Below, piece by piece: positions 26,200-34,861 of a DNA stretch of 64,000 bases. Both the position numbers and the translations under genes were made by a program. The DNA lies in NCBI GenBank assembly GCA_035295845.1, contig DATGIF010000008.1:1-64000 (forward strand), read 5' to 3'. This stretch comes from Palsa-892 sp035295845 (GTDB lineage Bacteria; Pseudomonadota; Alphaproteobacteria; Rhizobiales; Xanthobacteraceae). The notes beneath the pieces are model-generated. The model was not told the origin of the DNA. It did no database searches and saw only the letters and a program-made list of their open reading frames with translations. How positions within the stretch are numbered: the first letter of the stretch is position 1; each line of letters starts with the position of its first letter.

Positions 26200-27410
26200 A
26201 GTCTGCCTCCGAGATGCTCGGCGACCGAATAGAGATCCTTGTCGCCGCGGCCGGAAAGATTCACCACCATCAGGTGATCCTTCGGCTTTTTCGGCGCGAG
26301 ATCGATGACCTTGGCGATCGCATGGGCGGGCTCGAGCGCGGGGATAATCCCTTCGAGCTTGCTCAGCAATTGAAACGCCTTCAGCGCTTCGTCGTCGGTC
26401 GCCGACAGGAACTGGATGCGTTGCATGTCATGCAGCCACGAATGCTCGGGGCCGATGCCGGGATAGTCGAGACCGGCCGAAATCGAATGCGCGTCCTTGA
26501 TCTGGCCGTCGTCGTCCATCAGCAAATAGGTTCGGTTGCCGTGCAAGACGCCGGGCCTGCCGCCGGCGATCGAGGCCGCGTGCTTTCCGCTCGCAAGCCC
26601 GTGCCCCGCCGCCTCGACGCCGTACATCTCGATCGCCGGCTCATCGAGAAACGGATGGAAAAGCCCCATGGCGTTGGATCCGCCGCCGATGCAGGCGACG
26701 AGCGAATCGGGAAGCCTGCCTTCGGCGGCGGCGAGTTGCTCCCGCGTTTCCTGGCCGATCACCGACTGAAAATCGCGCACCATCGCGGGATACGGATGCG
26801 GGCCCGCCACCGTGCCGATGCAATAGAAGGTGTTCTCGACATTCGTCACCCAATCGCGGAGCGCCTCGTTCATCGCGTCTTTCAGCGTCCTTGAGCCGGA
26901 GGTGACCGGCCGCACTTCGGCACCGAGCAATTTCATGCGAAAGACGTTCGGCTTCTGCCGCTCGACGTCGACGGCGCCCATATAGACCACGCAGTCGAGC
27001 CCGAAATTCGCGCACATGGTGGCTGTGGCGACGCCATGCATGCCGGCGCCGGTCTCCGCGATGATCCGCTTCTTGCCCATGCGGCGGGCGAGCAGGATTT
27101 GGCCCAGCACGTTATTGAGCTTGTGGGAGCCCGTGTGATTGAGCTCCTCGCGCTTGAGATAGATTTTCGCGCCGCCGAGATGCCCGGTGAGGCGCTTGGC
27201 GAAATAAAGCGGGCTCGGGCGGCCGACGTAATCCTTGTGGTAAGCCGCGATTTCCGCCTTGAAGGCCGGATCGCTCTTCGCTTCGGCATAGGCGCGCTCG
27301 AGTTCAAGCACGAGCGGCATCAGCGTTTCGGCGACGAAGCGGCCGCCATAGATGCCGAAATGGCCGTGGGCGTCGGGGCCCAGGCGCAGACTGTTCGGAC
27401 GCGCGCTCAC
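26196..27410 (-). CDS. trpB: Tryptophan synthase beta chain
   Basis: A PLP enzyme that condenses indole and serine to tryptophan. The 404 residues contain the PLP lysine in LNHTGSHKLNNVLGQ (about 89-103), the GAGMHGVATA segment, and the PLP phosphate-binding CIGGGSNAMGLFHPF (about 235). It has a GTG start at 27410 that overlaps the trpF stop (GTGA). Gene order trpF-trpB-trpA is the standard alphaproteobacterial arrangement, separate from trpE/GDC. Confidence 0.97.
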   Translation of the reverse strand: MSARPNSLRLGPDAHGHFGIYGGRFVAETLMPLVLELERAYAEAKSDPAFKAEIAAYHKDYVGRPSPLYFAKRLTGHLGGAKIYLKREELNHTGSHKLNNVLGQILLARRMGKKRIIAETGAGMHGVATATMCANFGLDCVVYMGAVDVERQKPNVFRMKLLGAEVRPVTSGSRTLKDAMNEALRDWVTNVENTFYCIGTVAGPHPYPAMVRDFQSVIGQETREQLAAAEGRLPDSLVACIGGGSNAMGLFHPFLDEPAIEMYGVEAAGHGLASGKHAASIAGGRPGVLHGNRTYLLMDDDGQIKDAHSISAGLDYPGIGPEHSWLHDMQRIQFLSATDDEALKAFQLLSKLEGIIPALEPAHAIAKVIDLAPKKPKDHLMVVNLSGRGDKDLYSVAEHLGGRL

Positions 27411-28087
27411 GACACCTTCTCGCGTTTCTGCGGCCGGCCGAGTGCGGCGGCCGCGGCGCGCGCGTTCTTCACGAAACTCGCGATTTTTGCGAGGTCTTTT
27501 TCGCCCGGCGCGCGCTCGACGCCGGAAGACACATCAACGGCATCAGGCCGCACGATCGCGATCGCTTCGGCGACGTTCTCGGGCGTCAGGCCGCCCGAAA
27601 GCATCATCGGCTGCTTGCGTTTGAACCCCGCGAGTAGCGCCCAGTCGAAGGCGCGGCCATGACCGCCGGGACGATTGGCGTCCTTCGGCGGGCGCGCATC
27701 AAACAGAATGCGATCGGCAACCGCCTCGTAGTCGGGAACGGCGCGCAGGTCCGCCGCTTCCGCGACGGGGATCGCTTTCATCACGGGGCGGCCGAAGCGG
27801 CTTCGGATCGCGGCAACGCGCTCGGTGCTTTCCGCACCATGCAGCTGCAGAAGGTCGGGCTTGGCATGCTCAACAATGCCCGCGAGCAGGGAATCGTTCG
27901 CATCGACGACGAGCGCCGTCACACGCGCGCGGCCGCGGGCGCGCGCCGCGAGCTTTGCCGCCGCGTCCATCGTGACGGCGCGCGGCGACGGCGGAAAGAA
28001 CACGAGGCCGACGAGATCGGCGCCGGCTTCGAGCGCCGCGTCCATCGCCGCCAAGTCCTTGATTCCGCAGATTTTGACCTCGATCAT
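27407..28087 (-). CDS. trpF: Phosphoribosylanthranilate isomerase
   Basis: Converts N-(5-phosphoribosyl)anthranilate to CdRP in tryptophan synthesis. The 226-residue TIM barrel has the catalytic Cys in VKICGIKD (about 4-11), DLVGLVFFPPSPR (about 25-37), the catalytic Asp region ILFDARPP, then MLSGGLTPENV and DVSSGVE at the phosphate site. It heads the trpFBA unit, 42 nt after the ornithine-cyclodeaminase-family gene on the same strand. Confidence 0.95.
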   Translation of the reverse strand: MIEVKICGIKDLAAMDAALEAGADLVGLVFFPPSPRAVTMDAAAKLAARARGRARVTALVVDANDSLLAGIVEHAKPDLLQLHGAESTERVAAIRSRFGRPVMKAIPVAEAADLRAVPDYEAVADRILFDARPPKDANRPGGHGRAFDWALLAGFKRKQPMMLSGGLTPENVAEAIAIVRPDAVDVSSGVERAPGEKDLAKIASFVKNARAAAAALGRPQKREKVS

Positions 28088-28129
28088 GGCCCGTTCGATG
28101 GCATGCGCGCGCCATCCTGTCCACTGGCC

Positions 28130-29080
28130 TTAGGCGCCGTTAAGTCGGCTCCAAATGAGCATTGCCGTCGCGAGATCCTCGATCGCGGTGCCCACCGACT
28201 TGAACAGCGTAATTTCCTGCGCGCTTTCGCGGCCGGAAACGCTGCCGCGACAAAGATCGAAAAGATCGCCGCGAATATCCCGCTCGCCGATCACCCCGCG
28301 CGCGAGCGGATCGGCGATGTCGCCGGCCTCCTTCAACGCGCCGGCGCGGGTGTCGACGTAGAGCCGCGCCTTTTTCAGCGCCCCATCGTCCGCCTCGCGC
28401 ATGGTCGGCTTGAAGCTGCCGACGAGATCGAGATGAACGCCGGGGGTGAGCCAGCTTCCGTGCAGCAACGGCGCGGAAGAGAGCGTCGCGGAGGAAACAA
28501 TGTCGGCGGCGCGCACAGCGGCCTCGAGATTTTCCACGGCGCGGACGTCGAGCCCATGCTTGCGCAAATCCGCCGCCACGGCTTCGGCCCGCGCCGGCGT
28601 TCGATTCCAGAGCGAAATTTTCTTTAGCGGCCGCCCGGATGCGTGCGCACGAATGAGATACGGCGCGAGCGCGCCGGCGCCCACCATGAGGAGACGGCTC
28701 GCATCCCGGCGCGCGAGGAAGCTTGCCGCGAGCGCGGACGAAGCCGCCGTACGCCACAGCGTGAAAACGCGCCCGTCGATCGCGGCGAGCGGCTCGCCGG
28801 TATCGCCGCGCATCAAAAGATACGTTCCTGTCACGCTCGCGCGGCCGCGCGCGGCGTTACCCGGAAAGACGGTCACGACCTTCGCGCCGATGAAATTCTT
28901 CGCTCGCTCCCCGGTCCAGGCCGGCATCAACAGGAGTGTCGCCTCGCCGCCTTCGCGCGAAATCGCATGATGGTGGCGCAAGGGCACGGTGATCTCGGCG
29001 CGGAAGGCCTCTGCGATCGCTTCGATCAATGCCGGAAAGGTGAGGGCCGACGCGATCTCGTCCGCCGAAATGAAACGCAT
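28130..29080 (-). CDS. Ornithine cyclodeaminase/mu-crystallin family protein
   Basis: An NAD(P)-binding protein of 316 residues from the ATG at 29080 (MRFISADEIASAL). Family features are LRHHHAISREGG, GAKVVTVFPGNAARGRASV (about 70-88), RTAASSALAASFLAR, and the Rossmann loop LLMVGAGALAPYLIRAH (about 130-146). The family includes ornithine cyclodeaminase, delta1-pyrroline-2-carboxylate reductase and alanine dehydrogenase, and the substrate cannot be told from the sequence. A TTG at 29092 overlapping the lapA stop (TTGA) is an alternative, coupled start. It sits between lapA and trpF, a place often free of extra genes in related orders. Confidence 0.85.
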   Translation of the reverse strand: MRFISADEIASALTFPALIEAIAEAFRAEITVPLRHHHAISREGGEATLLLMPAWTGERAKNFIGAKVVTVFPGNAARGRASVTGTYLLMRGDTGEPLAAIDGRVFTLWRTAASSALAASFLARRDASRLLMVGAGALAPYLIRAHASGRPLKKISLWNRTPARAEAVAADLRKHGLDVRAVENLEAAVRAADIVSSATLSSAPLLHGSWLTPGVHLDLVGSFKPTMREADDGALKKARLYVDTRAGALKEAGDIADPLARGVIGERDIRGDLFDLCRGSVSGRESAQEITLFKSVGTAIEDLATAMLIWSRLNGA

Positions 29081-29088
29081 CAACGCCT

Positions 29089-29445
29089 TCAACCCGCCAT
29101 GGGCAGCGATGGAAATTGCGGCGGCGCGGGTGGCGGCGGTGGCGGCTCAGCCGCCCTGTCGCGCGCATCGATCTCCGCCTTGAGACGCTTCGCCTCGTCT
29201 TCGGCGCGCTTCGCAGCGCGCCAGAGCCGCCATTGCCGGGCGAGCGAAGCGAGCGCGCCGATCAGGACGCCGACAATCATCGAGACGAAGATAACGATGA
29301 AGAGCGGGACAATGACGGTGAGCGGCGAGCTCTGGCCTTCGAAGGGATCGAAGGAAACCACGACGTCCGTCCGGTTTGCCACCGCGAACAGGACGAGGAC
29401 GATCGCGAGCGGAAACAGAACGAACCAGTTGAGGAACCTACGCAC
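29089..29445 (-). CDS. LapA/DUF1049-family inner membrane protein
   Basis: A 118-residue protein with two membrane helices (about 5-24 and 42-66) and a charged cytoplasmic tail with coiled-coil character, ending in a proline run before MAG. The N-terminal RRFLNWFVLFPLAIVLVLFAVANR is typical of LapA-domain proteins. In E. coli LapA and LapB (YciM) help control LPS assembly through LpxC turnover; whether that holds here is unknown, and no lapB is visible. It lies 42 nt downstream of ihfB and just upstream of the cyclodeaminase-family gene. Confidence 0.8.
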   Translation of the reverse strand: MRRFLNWFVLFPLAIVLVLFAVANRTDVVVSFDPFEGQSSPLTVIVPLFIVIFVSMIVGVLIGALASLARQWRLWRAAKRAEDEAKRLKAEIDARDRAAEPPPPPPAPPQFPSLPMAG

Positions 29446-29487
29446 GGATCGCGCCCCCCATACGGGTGCCGGCAGGCAACGGCGCCT

Positions 29488-29775
29488 TCAGCGTTGCGAC
29501 TTGTTCAGCCGGTCGCGCATTTCCTTGCCGGTCTTGAAATAGGGCACGACCTTTTCCGAGACCTTCACCTGGGCGCCGGTGCGCGGATTGCGGCCGATGC
29601 GGGCGGGCCGCGACTTCACGGAAAAGGCGCCGAAGCCGCGGAGCTCGACGCGATCCCCGCGCGCGAGCGCGAAGGTGATTTCGTCGAGGATCGCCTCGAC
29701 GATATTTTCGACATCGCGCTGATAAAGGTGGGGGTTCGCCTCGGCGACTTTCTGAACGAGCTCCGACTTGATCAT
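29488..29775 (-). CDS. ihfB: Integration host factor subunit beta
   Basis: The beta half of the DNA-bending heterodimer IHF. The 95 residues have the HU/IHF fold (IKSELVQKVAEANPHL, then FGAFSVKSRPARIGRNPRTG), with the DNA-intercalating arm motif RNPRTG at about 63-68 followed by VKVSEKVVPYFKTGKEMRDRL. The ATG at 29775 has GGAGG about 10 nt upstream; the frame extends to 29796 but that part precedes the ribosome site. The position downstream of rpsA and sppA matches the rpsA-ihfB linkage of proteobacteria. Confidence 0.95.
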   Translation of the reverse strand: MIKSELVQKVAEANPHLYQRDVENIVEAILDEITFALARGDRVELRGFGAFSVKSRPARIGRNPRTGAQVKVSEKVVPYFKTGKEMRDRLNKSQR

Positions 29776-29828
29776 TGGCCCGCCGCCTCCGAGCAAAAAC
29801 CCAAGTGATCAAAAAGGCTTGCAAGTAC

Positions 29829-30803
29829 TCAGTTCGTCGAAGGAGGCTGCCAGAGCGCCAATAGGCCGTCAAGCTGGGCGCGGCTCGCCGCCTCCACAAT
29901 GGCGTCGCGGGACAGCAGCGAAGCGAGCGCGGGCAAGCCAAGCTTGTTCGCGAGCCAAGCCGGTGCTGCGAGCCAGTTGAACTCGGAGCCGATCTGCTTG
30001 CCCTTCCAGTCGCGAATGGGAAGACTGGCATCGACGTTCTTGTTCTTGGCGAGCCAGTCGCGGGCGGCGCGCTCATCGCCGATCTCATCAATGAGATTGA
30101 GGGGCAGCGCCTGATTAGCGGTGAAGACGCGGCCATCGGCGGCGACCGCGAGTTTCGTTTCGTCAAGCCCGCGGCGCTCGCGCACCAGCCCCTTGAACCA
30201 GCCGTAGCTGTCCTCGACGAGGCCGCGGATCGCGGCCTTCGCCTCGGGGCTTGTCGGCTCGTAGCCGTTGGGCGCGGCCTTCAGCGGCGTCGACTTTATG
30301 TCTTCCACCGTGACGCCGATATGTTTCAGGAGATCGGTCACGTTCGGATACTGAAAGATGACGCCGATCGAGCCGATGATCGCGTTCCGCGGCGCGAAGA
30401 TGCGGTCGGTGCCGAGCGCCACGATATAGGCGCCCGACGCGCTGATGCCTTCGACCACGGCGACCACGGGCTTCTTTGCGGCGAGCCGGCGGATGCCATC
30501 ATAGAGCGCCTCCGACCCCGCGACCGTGCCGCCGGGGCTGTCGATCGAGATGATCACGGCCTTGGCGCCGGACTTCGCGATGTTGTCGAGCATTTCGAGG
30601 CGGTCGCGGTCGTTGCGGATGAGGCCGCCGACGGTGACGCGCGCGACGTGCGGGCTCGATTGCGCGACGAATTTCGTGCCGCCGCCGGCGTAGATGATTC
30701 CGCCGATGCCCACGATCACGGCGAGGATCGCGACAATCCGCCAAAGGGTGAGTTTGCGCCGCAGGCGGCGCCGATCGACAATCGCGTCAACATCCATGGA
30801 CAT
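29829..30803 (-). CDS. sppA: Signal peptide peptidase SppA
   Basis: A membrane-anchored serine/lysine protease that degrades cleaved signal peptides. It is the short form, about 324 residues. A single membrane anchor (LWRIVAILAVIVGIGGIIYA, about 20-40) precedes the protease domain: ISIDSPGGTVAGSEALYDG, EGISASGAYIVA, the catalytic serine in AIIGSIGVIFQYP, and the lysine region KSTPLKAAPNG. Three ATG codons lie close together (30809, 30803, 30797); a GAGG sequence is best spaced for 30803. It is followed by ihfB on the same strand and preceded by the rpsA terminator. Confidence 0.93.
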   Translation of the reverse strand: MSMDVDAIVDRRRLRRKLTLWRIVAILAVIVGIGGIIYAGGGTKFVAQSSPHVARVTVGGLIRNDRDRLEMLDNIAKSGAKAVIISIDSPGGTVAGSEALYDGIRRLAAKKPVVAVVEGISASGAYIVALGTDRIFAPRNAIIGSIGVIFQYPNVTDLLKHIGVTVEDIKSTPLKAAPNGYEPTSPEAKAAIRGLVEDSYGWFKGLVRERRGLDETKLAVAADGRVFTANQALPLNLIDEIGDERAARDWLAKNKNVDASLPIRDWKGKQIGSEFNWLAAPAWLANKLGLPALASLLSRDAIVEAASRAQLDGLLALWQPPSTN

Positions 30804-30879
30804 GTTCATGAACCTCAAATTCGGCGGGGAGCCTAGACCCGCCGCCGTGGCGTCATCAAGGCAAGCCTGGCTGAAAAAC

Positions 30880-30912
30880 AAAGACGGCCGATGTCCAACA
30901 CCGGCCGTCTTT
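30880..30912 (-). terminator. Intrinsic terminator of rpsA
   Basis: AAAGACGGCCG (30880-30890) and CGGCCGTCTTT (30902-30912) form an 11-bp perfect stem with an 11-nt loop, 30 nt past the rpsA stop. On the minus strand it is followed by GTTTTTC. It should end most rpsA transcripts and separate them from sppA. Confidence 0.88.
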
Positions 30913-30942
30913 CGCTATCCGTTGGTCGTATGCCGGCCGGAT

Positions 30943-32646
30943 TTACGATTTCTTTTCCGTGCCGCGACTGAGCACCTTGCCGAGAATGTCGCCGAGGGTC
31001 GCGCCCGAATCGGACGAGCCGTACTGGGCGACCGCCTCTTTCTCCTCGGCGATCTCAAGCGCCTTGATCGAAACCGTCACCTTGCCGCTCTTGCGGTCGG
31101 CCATGGTCACGCGCGCATCGACCTTCTCGCCGCGGGCGAAGCGGTCGGTGCGCTGATCGGCGCGATCGCGCGCAAGCTCCGAGCGCTTGATGAAGGTGCT
31201 GAGATCCGTGCCGACGATCTTTGCCTCCAAGCCCGTGTCCTTCACGTCGGTGATTTCGAGGGTGACGACCGAGCCTTTCTTGAGGTCGCCCGCCTGCGCA
31301 TGCGGATCGCCCGAAAGCTGCTTGATGCCGAGCGAGATGCGCTCCTTCTCGACATCGACGTCGAGCACCGCGGCTTTGACGTGATCGCCCTTCTTGTATT
31401 CCTCGATCACCTGCTCGCCCGGCCGGTTCCAGTCGAGGTCGGAGAGATGCACCATGCCGTCGACGTCGCCGTCGAGGCCGAGGAAGAGGCCGAACTCGGT
31501 CTTGTTCTTGACCTCGCCTTCGACCGTCGAGCCCACCGGATGCTTCTCGGCGAAGGCCTCCCATGGATTGGGCAGGGTCTGCTTGAGGCCGAGCGAAATC
31601 CTGCGCTTGACCGGATCGACTTCGAGCACGGCGACTTCGACTTCCTGCGAGGTCGAGACGATCTTGCCGGGGTGCACGTTCTTCTTGGTCCACGACATTT
31701 CGGAGACGTGGACGAGGCCTTCGATGCCGGGTTCGAGCTCCACGAAGGCGCCGTAGTCGGTGATGTTGGTGACGCGGCCCTTCACTTTCGAGCCCACCGG
31801 ATATTTCGCTTCGATGCCCTCCCACGGATCGCCCTGCAATTGCTTCATGCCGAGCGAGATGCGGTGAGTTTCGTGATTGATCTTGATGATCTTGACCTTC
31901 ACCGTCTGGCCGATCGTCAAGACATCGGTCGGATGGTTGACGCGCCGCCAGGCAATGTCGGTGACGTGCAGGAGGCCGTCGATGCCGCCGAGATCGACGA
32001 AGGCGCCGTAGTCGGTGATGTTTTTCACGACGCCGTCGATGACCTGGCCTTCCTCGAGGCTGGAGACGAGCTCCTGGCGCTGGCCGGCGCGGGTCTCTTC
32101 GAGCACGGTGCGGCGCGAGACGACGATGTTGCCGCGGCGGCGGTCCATCTTGAGGATCTGGAATTGCTGCGGCGTGCGCATCAATGGCCCGAGATCGCGG
32201 ATCGGCCGGATGTCGACTTGGCTGCGCGGGAGAAACGCGACGGCGCCATCGAGGTCGACGGTGTAGCCGCCCTTGACCTGATTGAAGATGATGCCGGTGA
32301 CCTTCTCATTCGCCTGGAAGGCCTTCTCCAGTTTCACCCAGCTTTCCTCGCGGCGCGCCTTGTCGCGCGACAGCACCGCCTCGCCCAGCGCATTCTCGAC
32401 CCGCTCGAGATAAACCTCGACCTCGTCGCCGACCTTCAGGCTTGCATCGCGGCCTGGCCCGCTGAACTCACGCAAGGGCACGCGGCCTTCGGTCTTCAAG
32501 CCGATATCGATGACGGCGATGTCCTTTTCGATTCCGACCACGTGTCCTTTGACGACCGAGCCTTCGTGCAGGTCGGCGCGGCCGAATGATTCTTCGAGCA
32601 TCTTGGCGAAATCTTCGCGGGTCGGTTGGGCAGCAGCAGCGGGCAT
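30943..32646 (-). CDS. rpsA: 30S ribosomal protein S1
   Basis: The mRNA-binding protein of the 30S subunit. The 567 residues contain six S1 repeats. Clear ones are EGSVVKGHVVGIEKDIAVIDIG, EGQVIDGVVKNITDYGAFVDLG, VGSKVKGRVTNITDYGAFVELE and VGSTVEGEVKNKTEFGLFLGLD in sequence. The ATG at 32646 has a strong AGGAGA site 5 nt upstream. It lies 196 nt downstream of cmk, the order found across proteobacteria, and ends at a strong terminator. The leader carries an 18-nt element nearly identical to one upstream of aroA. Confidence 0.97.
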   Translation of the reverse strand: MPAAAAQPTREDFAKMLEESFGRADLHEGSVVKGHVVGIEKDIAVIDIGLKTEGRVPLREFSGPGRDASLKVGDEVEVYLERVENALGEAVLSRDKARREESWVKLEKAFQANEKVTGIIFNQVKGGYTVDLDGAVAFLPRSQVDIRPIRDLGPLMRTPQQFQILKMDRRRGNIVVSRRTVLEETRAGQRQELVSSLEEGQVIDGVVKNITDYGAFVDLGGIDGLLHVTDIAWRRVNHPTDVLTIGQTVKVKIIKINHETHRISLGMKQLQGDPWEGIEAKYPVGSKVKGRVTNITDYGAFVELEPGIEGLVHVSEMSWTKKNVHPGKIVSTSQEVEVAVLEVDPVKRRISLGLKQTLPNPWEAFAEKHPVGSTVEGEVKNKTEFGLFLGLDGDVDGMVHLSDLDWNRPGEQVIEEYKKGDHVKAAVLDVDVEKERISLGIKQLSGDPHAQAGDLKKGSVVTLEITDVKDTGLEAKIVGTDLSTFIKRSELARDRADQRTDRFARGEKVDARVTMADRKSGKVTVSIKALEIAEEKEAVAQYGSSDSGATLGDILGKVLSRGTEKKS

Positions 32647-32676
32647 TGGTTCTCCTGGTTCAGGGTTTTCGAATTT

Positions 32677-32694
32677 CTAGGAAGCGCGTTTCAA
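32677..32694 (-). promoter_or_regulatory. 18-nt element upstream of rpsA, shared with aroA
   Basis: On the plus strand CTAGGAAGCGCGTTTCAA (32677-32694) matches CTAGGAAGCGCGGTTCAA at 34862-34879 in 17 of 18 positions. Read toward rpsA it is TTGAAACGCGCTTCCTAG, ending 31 nt before the start codon. Both copies have the same orientation and a similar distance to their genes. It may be a promoter core or a common operator. A GC hairpin (TGGCGGC/GCCGCCA, 32748-32765) lies further upstream in the same spacer. Confidence 0.5.
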
Positions 32695-32842
32695 AGCCAA
32701 TGACCGCCGCGCCTTGGCGCCGGCGAGCAATGGATGATTGAGCCGCGTGGCGGCGAACGCCGCCAGAATGGAAACGATGGTTCGTCCGGAACCGCCAGCG
32801 GATGGCGCGGGGCGGGCTTGCCTCCTACTCGACGAGGACGGA

Positions 32843-33481
32843 TTAACCCCGCCCCCGGCCCGCCCGGGCAGCCTCCACGATGGAAAGCGCGGCCCGGAAC
32901 GCGGCTTCTATATCCAAGTCGGTGGTATCGAGCAAGACGGCATCGGACGCGGGTTTCAGGGGCGCAACCGCCCGCTCGGAATCGCGGCGATCGCGCGCTC
33001 GAATGGCGGCAAGCACCGTTTCGAGGGTGATGTCTTCGCCTTTGTCCGCAAGTTCGCGCAATCGCCTTTCCGCACGCCGCTCGGCCGACGCGGTGACGAA
33101 AATCTTAACGTCGGCCTCGGGCGCAATCACGGTGCCGGTGTCGCGCCCGTCGAGCACGGCGCCCGCGGGCTGCTGGGCGAAATCCTTTTGCAGCTTGAGG
33201 AGGGCTGCGCGCACCGCGGGAAGTGCCGCGACGCGGGACGCGGCCTCGCCGATCGAGCGCTCGCGCAGACGCTCGGCGTCGAGCGAGGCAAGGTCAAGGC
33301 CGCGCGCGGCTTCGGCGGCGGTCTTTTCATCGTCGAGCGAACGGCCTCGATCAAGAAGCCGCACCGCGACGGCACGATAAAGCAGCCCGGTGTCGAGATG
33401 CGGCAGCTTGAAGTGCGCGGCGATCTTGCGGGCGATGGTGCCTTTGCCGGATGCGGCGGGACCGTCAATGGCGACGATCAT
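32843..33481 (-). CDS. cmk: Cytidylate kinase
   Basis: Phosphorylates CMP and dCMP. The 212 residues begin with the P-loop IVAIDGPAASGKGTIARKIA (about 2-21). The CMP-binding region DTGLLYRAVAVRLL (about 35-48) and DGRDTGTVIAPEADVKIFVTA (about 98-118) are family hallmarks, followed by the lid arginines ERRAERRLREL. It starts 3 nt after the aroA stop, so the two form an operon. aroA-cmk-rpsA is a conserved order in proteobacteria. Confidence 0.96.
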   Translation of the reverse strand: MIVAIDGPAASGKGTIARKIAAHFKLPHLDTGLLYRAVAVRLLDRGRSLDDEKTAAEAARGLDLASLDAERLRERSIGEAASRVAALPAVRAALLKLQKDFAQQPAGAVLDGRDTGTVIAPEADVKIFVTASAERRAERRLRELADKGEDITLETVLAAIRARDRRDSERAVAPLKPASDAVLLDTTDLDIEAAFRAALSIVEAARAGRGRG

Positions 33482-33484
33482 GGA

Positions 33485-34825
33485 TCAGCGGAGATCAGCG
33501 CCGAGCTTTCGCATGAGCTCGGTGAAGCCCGGAAAGCTCGTGGCAATGAAGGCGGCATCGTCGACCGCGACCGGCTGCTCGCTTGCCAATCCCATGACGA
33601 GGAAGCTCATGGCAATGCGATGATCCATATGGGTCGCGACCTTGCCGCTGCCGGCAACGCGGCCCTTGCCGTGAACGATCAGATCGTCGCCCACAATCTC
33701 ATGGACAACGCCGTTCGCGGCCAACCCCGCGGCGACGGCCGCGAGACGATCGGACTCCTTCACCCGCAATTCCGAAAGCCCGCGCATGACCGTCGTCCCT
33801 TGCGCGAAGGAAGCGGCGACCGCGAGCACCGGATATTCGTCGATCATGGAGGGCGCGCGCGAGGCCGGCACCTCGACGCCGCGAAGCGGCGAGTGGCGCA
33901 CGCGGAGGTCGACGATCGGCTCGCAGCTTTCCTCGCGACGATCGAGTTCCTCGATCGAGGCGCCCATTTCCTTCAGCGTCTCGATGAGGCCGGTGCGCAG
34001 CGGATTCGCGAGCAACCCGTCGAGCACGAGATCGGAGCCGGGAACGAGCAGCGCCGCCACGAGCGGAAAAGCGGCCGAAGAGGGATCGGCGGGAACACGC
34101 AGCGCCTGCGGCCGAAGTTCGGGGCGTCCCGCGAGCGTGATTCGCCGTCCGTGTTCGCCGTGGCGCTCAACGTCGACCTTGGCGCCGAAGGAGCGCAGCA
34201 TGCGTTCGGTGTGATCGCGCGTGGCTTCGCGTTCGATCACGATGGTCTCGCCGGGCGCTGCGAGGCCGCACAGAAGCACCGCGGATTTCACCTGCGCCGA
34301 CGGCACCCGCGTCTCGTATTGAATCGGGATCGGGTCGCGCGCGCCGCGGAGCCGCACCGGCAAGCGGGTGCCTTCCTTGGCATCGAGAATCTCCGCGCCC
34401 ATCCGCGTCACGGGCTCGAGCACCCGGCGCATGGGACGGCGGCGCAGGCTGGCGTCGCCATCAAAGGCGACTTCGATCGGATGGCCCGCAGCCACCCCCA
34501 TGGCGAGGCGAACGCCGGTGCCGGAATTGCCGAAATCGACGCTCTCCGCGGGCTCAAACAGCGATCCAATGCCGACGCCAAAGATCCGCCAGGCGCCCTC
34601 GCCCGTGCGTTCGACGGAAGCGCCGAACTGCCGGCAGGCGCGCGCGGTCGCCAGCACATCGTCGCCTTCGAGCAGGCCCTCGACGGAAGTCTTACCGACC
34701 GCGAGAAGGCCCACCAATAGCGCCCGGTGCGAGATGGACTTGTCGCCCGGCACCCGCGCCCGGCCTTTGAGCGGCGGCGAGCGGTGGGCGGCAAGCGGTG
34801 TCGGAATCTGGATTTTGTCGGTCAC
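33485..34825 (-). CDS. aroA: 3-phosphoshikimate 1-carboxyvinyltransferase (EPSP synthase), class II-like
   Basis: The sixth shikimate-pathway enzyme, joining PEP to shikimate-3-phosphate. The 446 residues include VPGDKSISHRALLVGLL (about 25-41), DFGNSGTGVRLAMG (about 96-109), RRRPMRRVLEPV, SAQVKSAVLL, TRDHTERML and the C-terminal DHRIAMSFLV. The GDKSISHR, LLEGDDV and RPMxRVLxP pattern resembles the CP4/class II group rather than the E. coli type. At the position of CP4 Ala100 (GNAATG), which confers glyphosate insensitivity there, this protein has Gly (GNSGTG). The start is GTG at 34825, divergent from the TIGR02300 gene. Confidence 0.95.
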   Translation of the reverse strand: MTDKIQIPTPLAAHRSPPLKGRARVPGDKSISHRALLVGLLAVGKTSVEGLLEGDDVLATARACRQFGASVERTGEGAWRIFGVGIGSLFEPAESVDFGNSGTGVRLAMGVAAGHPIEVAFDGDASLRRRPMRRVLEPVTRMGAEILDAKEGTRLPVRLRGARDPIPIQYETRVPSAQVKSAVLLCGLAAPGETIVIEREATRDHTERMLRSFGAKVDVERHGEHGRRITLAGRPELRPQALRVPADPSSAAFPLVAALLVPGSDLVLDGLLANPLRTGLIETLKEMGASIEELDRREESCEPIVDLRVRHSPLRGVEVPASRAPSMIDEYPVLAVAASFAQGTTVMRGLSELRVKESDRLAAVAAGLAANGVVHEIVGDDLIVHGKGRVAGSGKVATHMDHRIAMSFLVMGLASEQPVAVDDAAFIATSFPGFTELMRKLGADLR

Positions 34826-34861
34826 GGAAGGCTTCTCGAGCGGTTTTTCGACCTTGACAGA

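Noticed and set aside
30694..32589. 631-codon plus-strand open frame opposite rpsA
   Set aside because: Antisense shadow of the repetitive S1 domains.
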